In this document: positions 28,959 to 38,216 of the stretch, piece by piece | Numbering within the stretch: the stretch's first letter is position 1 | Layout: each line of letters starts with the position of its first letter | Origin: Planctomicrobium piriforme | GTDB taxonomy: Bacteria; Planctomycetota; Planctomycetia; Pirellulales; UBA1268 | DNA length: 49,679 nucleotides | Direction: 5' to 3' | Assembly (NCBI GenBank): GCA_945861585.1 | Contig: CAMAVC010000015.1 | Span: 1-49,679, forward strand | The notes under the pieces: generated by a model | The model's database searches: none | Seen by the model: only the letters and a program-made list of their open reading frames with translations | Told to the model about the DNA's origin: nothing | Position numbers and translations under genes: made by a program

Positions 28959-29285
28959 ATGACTACGCCCGAGAAACAGCCCCAGCCTGCCGGAAGCCAG
29001 CCCGACCCCCGGGTGCTCCCTGAGGGGGGCGTGACGATCCGCTGCCGCCTCGATGGTCCGCTCGTGGTCGAACTGCCACCCGATGCCGAGGCCAAGGGGG
29101 TGTATCTGCGGGTCACCGATCACCTCGGCGGCGAGTATGCCGTGCCCCCGGGAAAACGGGCCGTGGCGCTGTGCCGCTGCGGCGAGACGAAAACCCGGCC
29201 GTTCTGCGACGGCACGCACAAGACCTGCGGATTTCAGGCTGCCGAAACGGCACCGGAACCACCCCAGGCCCCGGCCGTGAAATAG
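28959..29285 (+). CDS. CDGSH-type iron-sulfur protein
   Basis: 108 residues. The CDGSH cluster motif CRCGETKTRPFCDGTH (three Cys and one His ligating a 2Fe-2S cluster) lies around residues 69-84, followed by CGF. The N-terminal part (VTIRCRLDGPLVVELPPDAEAK, in two strands) is a small beta domain common in bacterial single-motif CDGSH proteins. It starts 42 bases after lgt, with GGAG seven bases before the ATG. Likely cytoplasmic; electron or cluster transfer is inferred from the family. Confidence 0.93.
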   Translation: MTTPEKQPQPAGSQPDPRVLPEGGVTIRCRLDGPLVVELPPDAEAKGVYLRVTDHLGGEYAVPPGKRAVALCRCGETKTRPFCDGTHKTCGFQAAETAPEPPQAPAVK

Positions 29286-29287
29286 CC

Positions 29288-29350
29288 GGGAAAAACCGTT
29301 CCGTTTGGAAGGCCTGGGAAGACCTGTCTTCCGACGGAAACTGTTCCCTG
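29288..29350 (+). terminator. Imperfect nested hairpin downstream of the CDGSH gene
   Basis: GGGAA..TTCCGT (29288-29304) can pair with ACGGAA..TTCCC (29334-29349), enclosing an inner GGAAGA-cctg-TCTTCC stem (29317-29332). It begins three bases after the CDGSH stop and is followed by a short A-run, not T-run, so it may stabilise or process the message rather than terminate it. The next gene starts at 29485. Confidence 0.4.
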
Positions 29351-29484
29351 AAAAACACTTAGGGCACGCGCGGAAGGCAAAAAACGCGTCTGGAGCCCGG
29401 GGAACGATATGGACTGGCCCCTCAATCCCCTGTACGGTTCAAGGGTTCGGAGACAGGAACTCCAGCGGTCCGAGCAATTACGGC

Positions 29485-32001
29485 ATGGCTTCGCCTCAAA
29501 AATCCAACTTTTACCAGCGGTATAGCGTGGGGATCATGGCGATCCTCGTGTTCTTGCTGCCGATGGTGGTGGTGGGGGCGATCAAGGCCAAGGCCAACAA
29601 CCGCAATGACGTGAAGGGGTGGCTGCCCCTCGACTACCCGGAAACGCAGGTCTATCGGTTCTTCCGCCGCAGTTTCCAGGGAGAGGAGTTCATCCTCATT
29701 TCCTGGGACGGCTGCACGATGGCCGACCCCCGGCTGGAACTGCTGGCCCAGAAACTCCTTCCGCCCCCGGAAGAGGCCGCCCGGATCGACCGGCCCCTCT
29801 ATTTCAAGACCGCCCAGACTGGCCCCCGGGCCGTCGAGCGGATGACCTCCGAACCCCTGAACCTCGACCGCGAAGAGGCGATCTCCCGGCTCACCGGGGC
29901 CCTCATCGGCCCCCCGCCGGCCGGCGCCCTTGCCGGCGGCCCCGGCGATGATCTCGACCAGCGGCAGACCTGCCTCGTGCTCACGCTCGCCGACACCGCC
30001 CGGGCGAATCTCCACGGCACGATCGACCTCATCAAGACGATCGCCCGCGACGAATGCGGCATCCCCGAGGAGTCGCTCCACATGGGCGGCCCGCCGGTCG
30101 ACAACGTCTCGATCGACAAGGCCGGCCAGACGAGCGTCACGATTCTGTTCGGGCTGTCGCTCGTCGTCGGATTTTTCGTGAGCTGGTGGAGCCTCAAGAG
30201 CAAGGCGCTCGTGGGCATGGTGATCGCCTCCGGCGTCTACAGCATGTTCGCGAGCCTCGCGGTCGTCTGGTATTCGGGCTACCCCGTCGACGCGATCCTG
30301 CTCACCATGCCCTCGCTCGTCTACGTGGCAACGACGAGCGGTGCGATCCACCTCGCCAACTACTACCGCGATCAACTCGCCGAAACCGGCATTCAGGAAG
30401 GCGCCGCGGGCCATGCGGTGCGGCACGCACTCCTGCCGCTCTCGCTCGCCACCGGCACCACGGCCATCGGCCTGGCCACCCTCGCCGTCAGCGACCTCGT
30501 GCCGATCCGGATGTTCGGCATCTTCTCGGCGATCGGCGTGGTGGTCAGCTTCCTGATTCTCGTGTCGTTCATGCCGGCGGCGCTCGAGCTCTTTCCACCC
30601 AAGCTCAAGCTCGGCGGCGAAGGGCAGCCCGACTGGAAGCCGATCGAGGACAGCCGCTGGTGGCGGGTCGGCGAATGGATCACACGGCACAATGGCCTGG
30701 TGGCGACGGCATGCCTGCTCGTGATGGTGGCCGTCGGCTACGGCATGACGCGCGTCGAAAGCAGCGTGCAGCTGATGCGGCTCTTCTCGCCGAAGGCCCG
30801 CATCCGTGAAGACTATCGCTGGCTCGAAGCGAAGCTCGGGCCCCTCGTGCCCATGGAAATCCTCGTGCGTTGCGACCAGCGATCGTGCGATTTGAACTTC
30901 CTCGAGCGGATGGAACTCGTGGGCCGCATCCAGCGGGAGATCGGCGTGCTCGACGAGGTGGGCAGTTCGCTCTCGACCGTGACGTTCGGCCGCAGCCTCG
31001 ACTCGGGAGACGGCGGCGACGGCCTCGGCGGGGCCGCAGCCAGGGCCTTCGGCCTCGGTGCCCGCACGAAGCGCAGCGTGCTCAACCGCCGCCTCGTGGC
31101 CCATCGCCAGGACTTTCTCGAAGGCGACTACCTGCGCGACGCCAAGCATCCCGACGGCCACGAGGAGGAACTGTGGCGGATCAGCGCCCGGGTGAGTGCC
31201 ACGAAAGAGGTCGACTATGCTCTCTTCCGTCGCGACCTCCAGGCCAAGATCGACCCGATCATCGCCGGCCTCGAGCAGGACGGCGTCACCGGGATCAAGG
31301 TGGAATACACGGGTCTCGTGCCGCTGGTCTACAAGGCCCAGCATTCCCTCCTCGACGGCCTGATCGCCGGCTTCATCACCGACTTTGCGATCATCGTGGC
31401 GGTGATGATCGTGCTGTGCCGGGCCGCTTCGGCCGGTCTCGTGCTGCTCCTGCCCGCTGCGTTCCCTGCGGTGATGGTGTTTGGCGGCATGGGCTGGGGC
31501 AACGCGCTGCTCAAATCGCTCGGCACTGGCAACATGCTCATCGACATCGGCACGGTGATGGCCCCGAGCGTGGCTCTCGGCGTGACGGTCGACGATGTCG
31601 TTCATTTCATGCTCTGGTTTCGCCGGGGTATCGCCGAGGGGCTCGACCGCAAGCAGGCCGTGATGCTCGCCTACAAGGGCTGTGCCCGGGCGATGTATCA
31701 GAGCTGGGGCGTGATCGGCATCGGGCTCTCCGTGTTCGCCCTGTCGCCGTTCGGGCCGACGCAGCGGTTCGGCCACATGATGCTCTCGATGCTCACGATC
31801 GCCCTCGTCGGCAATCTCGTGCTCATGCCGGCGCTGCTCTCCGGCCCGCTCGGCGCGGTGTTCGGCTGGAGCGTGCAGCGAATCGAGCGCAAGAAGGCAC
31901 TCCGCGAAGGCCGGCGCAAGGTGAAGGCCGACCCGGGAAGCGACGCCCTGCCGGCGCCGCACGTTCTGCCAGGGCCTGCGAAGCAGGTCGTGCATGCCTG
32001 A
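29485..32001 (+). CDS. MMPL/RND-family exporter
   Basis: 838 residues from the ATG at 29485; the frame is open to 29305 but runs through the hairpin. It has an RND-like duplicated plan: TM1 (GIMAILVFLLPMVVVGAI), a large periplasmic loop, then a block of five or six helices (VTILFGLSLVVGFFVSWW, GMVIASGVYSMFASLAVVWY, AIGVVVSFLILVSFMPAALE). A second loop and a second block follow (ITDFAIIVAVMIVLCRA, APSVALGVTVDDVVHFMLWF). The charged GVTVDDVVHFM motif in the second block fits proton-coupled MMPL transporters. The cargo is unknown; lipids or hydrophobic compounds are usual. The stop overlaps the methyltransferase start by 8 bases. Confidence 0.88.
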   Translation: MASPQKSNFYQRYSVGIMAILVFLLPMVVVGAIKAKANNRNDVKGWLPLDYPETQVYRFFRRSFQGEEFILISWDGCTMADPRLELLAQKLLPPPEEAARIDRPLYFKTAQTGPRAVERMTSEPLNLDREEAISRLTGALIGPPPAGALAGGPGDDLDQRQTCLVLTLADTARANLHGTIDLIKTIARDECGIPEESLHMGGPPVDNVSIDKAGQTSVTILFGLSLVVGFFVSWWSLKSKALVGMVIASGVYSMFASLAVVWYSGYPVDAILLTMPSLVYVATTSGAIHLANYYRDQLAETGIQEGAAGHAVRHALLPLSLATGTTAIGLATLAVSDLVPIRMFGIFSAIGVVVSFLILVSFMPAALELFPPKLKLGGEGQPDWKPIEDSRWWRVGEWITRHNGLVATACLLVMVAVGYGMTRVESSVQLMRLFSPKARIREDYRWLEAKLGPLVPMEILVRCDQRSCDLNFLERMELVGRIQREIGVLDEVGSSLSTVTFGRSLDSGDGGDGLGGAAARAFGLGARTKRSVLNRRLVAHRQDFLEGDYLRDAKHPDGHEEELWRISARVSATKEVDYALFRRDLQAKIDPIIAGLEQDGVTGIKVEYTGLVPLVYKAQHSLLDGLIAGFITDFAIIVAVMIVLCRAASAGLVLLLPAAFPAVMVFGGMGWGNALLKSLGTGNMLIDIGTVMAPSVALGVTVDDVVHFMLWFRRGIAEGLDRKQAVMLAYKGCARAMYQSWGVIGIGLSVFALSPFGPTQRFGHMMLSMLTIALVGNLVLMPALLSGPLGAVFGWSVQRIERKKALREGRRKVKADPGSDALPAPHVLPGPAKQVVHA

Positions 32002-33226
32002 CGCGGTGCCGCACGTCGACACCGGCGAGGGACTGCCGACCGCGACGATCGTCCTCAAGCCCAAGCGGGCGCGGCCCTTCTTCGGCCGCCATCCGTGGGT
32101 GCTCGATTCGGCCGTGCTGCGGGTCGACGGCGCCCCTGCCGACGGCGCCGTCGTGGATCTCGCCACGCACGACGGGCAGTTCGTGGGCCGCGGCCTCTGG
32201 AACTCCACGAGCCGGCTCCGTGTGCGGCTCTACGCCTTCGACGCGGCCACGAAGCTCGACGACGCGCTCTGGCAGGCCCGGATCGAGGCGGCCGTCCGCC
32301 TGCGACGCACGCTCGGCCTCGATGATCCGGCAGGCGCAGCAAGGCTCGTGAACAGCGAGGGTGACGACCTCTCGGGGCTGATCGTCGACCGCTACGGCGA
32401 CTATCTCGCCGTGCAGGTGACGGCCCTCGCGATGGCCAGCCGGCTCGACACGATCTGCGACACGCTCCAGACGCTCGTGGCCCCGAGGGGCATCCTGCTT
32501 CGCGGCGCCGAGCGGGGCCTCGCGAAGCTCGAAGGCCTGCATCTGGCCGACCGCCTCGTGCGCGGCTCGGCACCTGCCGGCCCGATCTTCGTCCACGAGC
32601 ACGGCCTGCGATTCGGCATCGACCTCGCCGAGGGACAGAAGACGGGCTATTACCTCGACCAGCGGGACAACCGCCACGCAGCCGCCCGCTATGCCCAGGG
32701 CCGGCGCGTGCTCGACATGTTTTGCTACTCCGGCGGGTTTTCCGTGGCCTGCGCGGTCGCCGGCCGGGCCGCGAGCGTGCTCGCCGTCGACTCGAGCGCG
32801 AAGGCGGCGACGCTCGCCAAAGCCAATGCCGACTTGAACGGCGCGGCGAACGTAGCCGTGGAAACAGCCGACGCCTTCGAGAAGCTCGATGCGCTGCTCG
32901 CCGCCGGCGAGCGCTTTGGCATGGTCGTGCTCGACCCGCCGAAGTTCGCCCGGAGCCGCGCCTCGCTCGACGATGCCCTGCGGGCCTACCACCGGATCAA
33001 CCGCGCCGCCCTGGGGCTCCTGGAGCCGGGCGGGATCCTCGTCACCTGCTCCTGCTCGGGATCCGTCTCTCGCGAGGACTTTCTCCAGATGCTCGCCGGC
33101 GTCGCCCAGCGCGGCCGCCGGCCGATCCAACTCCTCGAATGCCGCGGCGCCGCGCCCGACCATCCGGTGAGCGCGAGCTGCCTCGAGGGGGAGTACCTCA
33201 AGTGCGTGATCGCCCGCGTGCCGTGA
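31994..33226 (+). CDS. rlmI: Class I SAM-dependent rRNA cytosine methyltransferase (RlmI-like)
   Basis: 410 residues. An N-terminal PUA domain (LKPKRARPFFGRHPWVLDSA, VDLATHDGQFVGRGLWN) is followed by the RlmI middle domain (LVNSEGDDLSGLIVDRYGD). The C-terminal Rossmann methyltransferase has GQKTGYYLDQRDNR, motif I VLDMFCYSGGFSVACA, the catalytic-region VLDPPKFARS, and VTCSCSGSVS. The E. coli homologue makes m5C1962 in 23S rRNA; whether this protein has the same target is inferred. It starts inside the end of the MMPL gene (ATGCCTGA) and ends before a convergent repeat locus. Confidence 0.9.
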   Translation: MPDAVPHVDTGEGLPTATIVLKPKRARPFFGRHPWVLDSAVLRVDGAPADGAVVDLATHDGQFVGRGLWNSTSRLRVRLYAFDAATKLDDALWQARIEAAVRLRRTLGLDDPAGAARLVNSEGDDLSGLIVDRYGDYLAVQVTALAMASRLDTICDTLQTLVAPRGILLRGAERGLAKLEGLHLADRLVRGSAPAGPIFVHEHGLRFGIDLAEGQKTGYYLDQRDNRHAAARYAQGRRVLDMFCYSGGFSVACAVAGRAASVLAVDSSAKAATLAKANADLNGAANVAVETADAFEKLDALLAAGERFGMVVLDPPKFARSRASLDDALRAYHRINRAALGLLEPGGILVTCSCSGSVSREDFLQMLAGVAQRGRRPIQLLECRGAAPDHPVSASCLEGEYLKCVIARVP

Positions 33227-33270
33227 TGCGGTCTCGCCGGCATCGACAGCCGAACTGCGTTGGATGCGCG

Positions 33271-33387
33271 CCGGCTCGGGGTTACCCCGTACCTCATCAA
33301 ACACAGGAAGCCCGAGGCGTGAGCCGAGAGGATGCCCCGGTGGCCCGACGCCACGCGTATTCCCTTCGGCTCACGCCTCGGGCTTCC
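33271..33387. repeat. REP-like locus 3: composite unit (palindromic module plus B and A arms)
   Basis: CCGGCTCGGGGTTACCCC (33271-33288) precedes a forward B arm (33306-33340, ending GAGAGGATGCCCCGG) and a reversed A arm (33359-33387, ATTCCCTTCGGCTCACGCC..). The arms face each other, so the transcript could fold into a long hairpin. It lies between the convergent rlmI and the small gene after ilvC. Locus 5 is the same unit with the arm order reversed. Confidence 0.88.
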
Positions 33388-33417
33388 TGAAACCCCGCGC
33401 ACACGGGGCATCCGGGA

Positions 33418-33692
33418 TTACACCCGGCGCAGCCGCGTGTACTCGTCGACCGTGACCGTGGTGAGTTCGCCGTCGTCGCGGGCGAGGATCACGACGTCGC
33501 TGTAGACCTTGTCGTCGGGGTTGCGGCGAAAGTGTAGGCCGTGCCGGCGGCGCTCCGTGCGCAGCACCTTGCCGATCGTCGTCGTGGTCCACTTCGCACT
33601 CGAGCCGACGGTGACACCGTGGATCACCTCCACCCGGTCGCCCGGCTGAAGCTGCTCATAGAGCTGTCGCGATTCGTATTCTTCAGGAGTCA

Positions 33693-33693
<1 letters not shown>
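33418..33693 (-). CDS. Conserved-looking small protein of unknown function, coupled to ilvC
   Basis: 91 residues from the ATG at 33693, which shares one base with the ilvC stop (TGATG); AGGAGG lies within the ilvC end, seven bases upstream. The sequence begins MTPEEYESRQLYEQLQPGDR and continues VEVIHGVTVGSSAKWTTTT, IGKVLRTERRRHGLHFRRN and SDVVILARDDGELTTV. It has the look of a small SH3-like or KOW-like beta barrel, but I do not recognise the family. No Cys and no membrane segment. Coupling to ilvC suggests co-expression, not necessarily a shared role. Confidence 0.8.
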
Positions 33694-34697
<1,004 letters not shown>

Positions 34698-34753
34698 GGG
34701 ATCACTCCAGGGGGTTCGAGGGGTCGGGGTTCGATGAGCGAGAGAGACGGGCG

Positions 34754-35311
34754 TCAGGCCAGCGATTCACGGGCCGAGGCCGAATCGGCCGGGCGAGCAC
34801 CGTCGGCGGCCTCGGTGAGCTCGCGGGTGGGGGCGCTGCCGCGGACCATCGCGATCCGGCCGGTGCGCACGAGTTCGAGGATGCCGAACGACCGCATCAG
34901 TTCGACGAAGCCCTCGATCTTCTTTTCGGTGCCGGAGATCTCGACGATCACGCTGTCGGCGGCCACGTCGACCACGCGGCCGCGGAAAATCTCCGCGAGT
35001 TCCTTCACTTCGGTGCGCGCCGGGCCGGCCGGCGCCGCCACCTTAATGAGGGCCAGATCGCGCTCCACGTAGTTCCGCGAGCTGATGTCGTCGACTCGCA
35101 CGACGGTGACGATCTTCTCGAGCTGCCTCCGCACCTGATCGAGCACGCGGTCATCGCCGCGGAGCACGAACGTCATCCGTGAGAAGCCGCGGTCTTCGGT
35201 CTCGCCCACGGCCAGACTGTCGATGTTGTAGCCACGCGAGGCGAGCATGCCGGACACGTGGGCCAGCACGCCGGGAACGTTCTGGACGGTGGCGGAGAGG
35301 ACGTGTCGCAT
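34754..35311 (-). CDS. ilvN: Acetolactate synthase small (regulatory) subunit
   Basis: 185 residues. An N-terminal ACT domain ([38 protein letters not shown]) binds feedback amino acids in the family. The second domain ([50 protein letters not shown]) supports the catalytic subunit. Length and motifs match IlvH/IlvN, and the symbol choice is conventional. The catalytic ilvB is not in this window. It heads the minus-strand ilvN-ilvC-small gene unit and is divergent from rpsB. Confidence 0.95.
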   Translation of the reverse strand: MRHVLSATVQNVPGVLAHVSGMLASRGYNIDSLAVGETEDRGFSRMTFVLRGDDRVLDQVRRQLEKIVTVVRVDDISSRNYVERDLALIKVAAPAGPARTEVKELAEIFRGRVVDVAADSVIVEISGTEKKIEGFVELMRSFGILELVRTGRIAMVRGSAPTRELTEAADGARPADSASARESLA

Positions 35312-35479
35312 GGGCGGCGGGCTCGGGGGGGACAGCGGGGTGGAAGGGGCTGCAATGGCGAATCGGCGAGTCTAGTTGGGGCCGAGAGGCCGATTCAAGC
35401 GGCGGAAGGCCCGGCCGTGGCGTCTCAGAGCCCCGCGCGGGCCGGGTTTGACGCCTGCGCCGGGGATGCCGGTCGTGCG

Positions 35480-35507
35480 TTGACAGGGGGTGGAAAAAGC
35501 CGATAGT
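35480..35507 (+). promoter_or_regulatory. Putative promoter of rpsB-tsf
   Basis: A consensus TTGACA (35480-35485), a 16-base spacer and GATAGT (35502-35507, four of six matches to the -10 consensus) lie in the ilvN-rpsB divergent gap. A start near 35514 would exclude translation from the upstream ATG at 35490 and leaves about 45 bases of leader before the GTG at 35559. Confidence 0.55.
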
Positions 35508-35558
35508 TTGCGGTGCTCCGTCGTCCCCGTTCCCTTTCCTCCTGCGAGCGTACTACGC

Positions 35559-36359
35559 GTGTCGAACGTCTTGGCCCAAGAGTTGATTGAAGCTGGCGTG
35601 CACTTCGGCCACCGTGCCAGTCGGTGGAACCCGAAGATGAAGCCGTATATCCACGGCCGCAAGAACCTCATCCACATCATCGACGTCCGGGAGACGATCC
35701 GCGGTCTGCTCCGGGCCCGCAAGTACCTCAAGCAGGTGGCCGCCTCGGGCAGCCTCGTGCTGTTCGTGGGCACCAAGCGGCAGGGGGCCGAGGCCGTGGC
35801 CCGCGAGGCCGCCCGCTGCGGCATGCCGTATGTCAGTGATCGCTGGCTCGGAGGCACGCTCACCAACTTCCGCACGATCCGCAATCGGCTCGCCCGGCTC
35901 GAGGAACTCGAGAAGCTCATGCCGTCGGACGAGTTCGGCGCCTATTCCAAGAAGATGCAGTCGTCGCTCCGCCGTGAGTTCCGCAAGATGGAGCGGAATC
36001 TCGGCGGCATCCGCACACTGGCCCGCCTGCCGGAATGCCTCGTGGTGTTCGATCCCAAGAAGGAAAAGAACGCCGTCAACGAGGCCCGCAAGATGGGCAT
36101 CACGACGGTGGCCCTCATCGACACCGACTGCGATCCCGACCTCGTCGACCTGCCGATCCCCGGCAACGACGATTCGATCCGCTCGATCGAGCTCGTTTCA
36201 GCTCGACTGGCCGACGCGATCCTCGAAGGCAAGTCGCAGGTGGCGGCCGAGGCTCAGGTGGCCGCCGAAGGCGCCGATGCAGGTGACGGATCGGGCAAGC
36301 CCGGCCCCAAGCCGCGGGCGACAGCCAAGCGCGCCGTTCCCAAGCCCCCCAAAGTCTGA
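35559..36359 (+). CDS. rpsB: 30S ribosomal protein S2
   Basis: 266 residues from a GTG at 35559, chosen because the protein then begins [27 protein letters not shown] (shown in part), the normal S2 N-terminus, and because the promoter lies upstream of it. An ATG at 35490 would add an unrelated 23-residue lead. Other S2 motifs are [31 protein letters not shown] and [12 protein letters not shown]-terminal tail of about 35 Ala/Pro/Lys-rich residues extends beyond the E. coli length. It is followed by a single REP-like arm and tsf, the usual rpsB-tsf pairing. Confidence 0.97.
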   Translation: MSNVLAQELIEAGVHFGHRASRWNPKMKPYIHGRKNLIHIIDVRETIRGLLRARKYLKQVAASGSLVLFVGTKRQGAEAVAREAARCGMPYVSDRWLGGTLTNFRTIRNRLARLEELEKLMPSDEFGAYSKKMQSSLRREFRKMERNLGGIRTLARLPECLVVFDPKKEKNAVNEARKMGITTVALIDTDCDPDLVDLPIPGNDDSIRSIELVSARLADAILEGKSQVAAEAQVAAEGADAGDGSGKPGPKPRATAKRAVPKPPKV

Positions 36360-36387
36360 CGCCGTTTCGGAAGCGACGCGGGGCTCG

Positions 36388-36418
36388 GGAAGCCCGAGGC
36401 GTAAGCCGAAGGGATGCC
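36388..36418 (+). repeat. REP-like locus 4: single forward arm between rpsB and tsf
   Basis: One copy reads GGAAGCCCGAGGCGTAAGCC then GAAGGGATGCC. It combines the AAGGG of A arms with the GATGCC of B arms. It lies in the 90-base rpsB-tsf spacer, so it must be transcribed and could tune the relative output of the two genes. Confidence 0.82.
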
Positions 36419-36449
36419 AGCCACAGCACACCAGCCACAGGAGTAACCC

Positions 36450-37292
36450 ATGGCAGAGATTACAGCAGCTGCAGTGATGGCCCTCCGCGACAAGACGGGC
36501 CTCCCGATGATGGAGTGCAAGAAGGCGCTCCAGGAATGCGGCGGCAACACGGAGCAGGCCGTCGAGTGGCTGCGCAAGCAGGGGATCAAGACCCAGGCGA
36601 TGCGGGCCGACCGCGAGATGTCGACCGGCCGGCTCGCCGTCTACACCGATCCTGCGAAGGGTGTCGGCGCGATGATCGAGCTCAAGTGCGAGAGCGCCCC
36701 GGTCGCGAACAGCGACGATTTCAAGAATCTCGCCAACGACATCGCCAAGACGCTGGCCATCGGGCCCGGGGCGAAGTCCCCGGCCGACCTGCTGGTCCAG
36801 AAGAGCCAGGCCCATCCCGACAAGACGCTCGGCGAACTCAAAGACGACCTCTTCAACCGGATGCGCGAGGTGTTCGACCTTTCGCGGATCTGCAGAATCG
36901 ACGCACCCTGCGGCGGCTACGCCCATCATGACGGCTCGAAGGCCGCGCTCGTCGAAGTGGCCGGGAAGGCGGCCACGCCCGAAGCGGCCACCACCGCGAA
37001 GGAAATCGCCATGCACGTCGTAGCGCTCGCGCCGCAGGCAGTGACGAAAGAGGAACTCGATCCCGCAGCCGTGGCGAAAGAGCGTGAGATTCTCACCGAG
37101 GCGGCCCGCGGCGAGGGAAAGCCCGAGAACATCATCGCCAAGATGATCGAGGGCCGACTGCGCAACTTCTTCAGCCAGTGCGTGCTGCTCGAGCAGCCGT
37201 TCGTGAAGGACGACAAGCAGACGGTCGGCCAAGTCGCGAAGGCGGCCGGGCTCGAGGTCAAGTCGATGCACAACTGGCAGTTAGGTCGCTAG
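36450..37292 (+). CDS. tsf: Elongation factor Ts with an altered TDFV region
   Basis: 280 residues, ATG with AGGAG eight bases upstream. EF-Ts promotes GDP release from EF-Tu. The N-terminal UBA-like domain is standard ([35 protein letters not shown]). In most bacteria the core then has TDFVA, whose Asp-Phe contacts EF-Tu; here the equivalent stretch is [13 protein letters not shown], with Ala83-Pro84 in place of Asp-Phe. The rest is usual ([59 protein letters not shown]). The substitution may be a lineage trait and not loss of function. Confidence 0.96.
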   Translation: MAEITAAAVMALRDKTGLPMMECKKALQECGGNTEQAVEWLRKQGIKTQAMRADREMSTGRLAVYTDPAKGVGAMIELKCESAPVANSDDFKNLANDIAKTLAIGPGAKSPADLLVQKSQAHPDKTLGELKDDLFNRMREVFDLSRICRIDAPCGGYAHHDGSKAALVEVAGKAATPEAATTAKEIAMHVVALAPQAVTKEELDPAAVAKEREILTEAARGEGKPENIIAKMIEGRLRNFFSQCVLLEQPFVKDDKQTVGQVAKAAGLEVKSMHNWQLGR

Positions 37293-37360
37293 CTGCCCGC
37301 GGCGTCCATGCGGCTCGTTGCAGCGGACCTGTGGCCGCTGAACGTTCCGAACCCGGGAGT

Positions 37361-38098
37361 ATGTCCGTGGAAACCACGCCGTATAAGCGCGTGCTCCTGA
37401 AACTCTCCGGCGAGAGCTTCGTGCGCCCCGGTGAGCGTGGCATCTCGATGGAGGAGGTGCTCCACGTCGCCCGGCAGACCTGCCAAGCTGCGGCCCGGGG
37501 CGTGCAGTTGGCCGTCGTGATCGGCGGCGGCAACATTCTCCGCGGTGCGTCGTTCACGTCGGGCAACGCGGGCGTGCAGCAGGCGACGGCCCACTCGATG
37601 GGCATGCTCGCGACCGTGATCAACGGTCTCGCGCTCCAGGACGCGCTCGAGAGTCTCGGCGCCCAGACGCGGCTCATGACGGCGATTCGCATGGACGGCG
37701 TGGCCGAGCCCTACATCCGCCGCCGTGCGCGGCGGCACCTCGAGAAGGGCCGGATCGTGATCCTCGCAGCCGGTACGGGCAGCCCCTTCGTGACGACCGA
37801 CACCGCCGCCGCCCAGCGGGCGCTCGAACTGGAAGCCGACATCCTCATGAAGGCCACGCGCGTCGACGGCGTCTACTCCGACGACCCCGAGAAAAATCCG
37901 CACGCAATCCTCTACCGCGACCTGACCTACCAGCAGATGCGCGAGCAAAACCTGCGCGTGATGGATGCAACCGCCATCTCGCAGTGCATGGAGCACGCGA
38001 TGCCGATCCTGGTGTTCAACTACCGCAAGGAGGGGAACATCGAACGGGCGGTGGCGGGCGAGCGGGTGGGCACGCTCGTGAGCGGCCGCCGCGAATAA
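37361..38098 (+). CDS. pyrH: Uridylate kinase
   Basis: 245 residues from the ATG at 37361. It phosphorylates UMP to UDP and belongs to the amino-acid kinase fold. Motifs are [37 protein letters not shown] [46 protein letters not shown] and [12 protein letters not shown]. It follows tsf by 68 bases, the common rpsB-tsf-pyrH order; frr, which often comes next, is instead at 41896. An open frame beginning at 37178 runs inside tsf and is not used. Confidence 0.97.
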   Translation: MSVETTPYKRVLLKLSGESFVRPGERGISMEEVLHVARQTCQAAARGVQLAVVIGGGNILRGASFTSGNAGVQQATAHSMGMLATVINGLALQDALESLGAQTRLMTAIRMDGVAEPYIRRRARRHLEKGRIVILAAGTGSPFVTTDTAAAQRALELEADILMKATRVDGVYSDDPEKNPHAILYRDLTYQQMREQNLRVMDATAISQCMEHAMPILVFNYRKEGNIERAVAGERVGTLVSGRRE

Positions 38099-38135
38099 GG
38101 CCAAAAATAGCCCGAAAACGGTGTCCGCCAATCGC

Positions 38136-38164
38136 TTGACGCGGCGGCGATGGCGTCGGAAAAT
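38136..38164 (+). promoter_or_regulatory. Possible promoter upstream of the DUF1559 gene
   Basis: TTGACG (38136-38141), a 17-base spacer and GAAAAT (38159-38164, four of six -10 matches) lie in the only gap of any size between pyrH and the DUF1559 gene at 38217. Weak but well placed. Confidence 0.35.
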
Positions 38165-38216
38165 CTGATGATCTCGCGCTTGCCCGGATCCTTCCTCCCC
38201 CCGAGGGCACCCTCCC

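Noticed and set aside
29422..32208. 928-codon minus-strand open frame opposite the MMPL gene
   Set aside because: Composition is an artefact of GC-rich antisense sequence; the plus strand encodes an obvious transporter.
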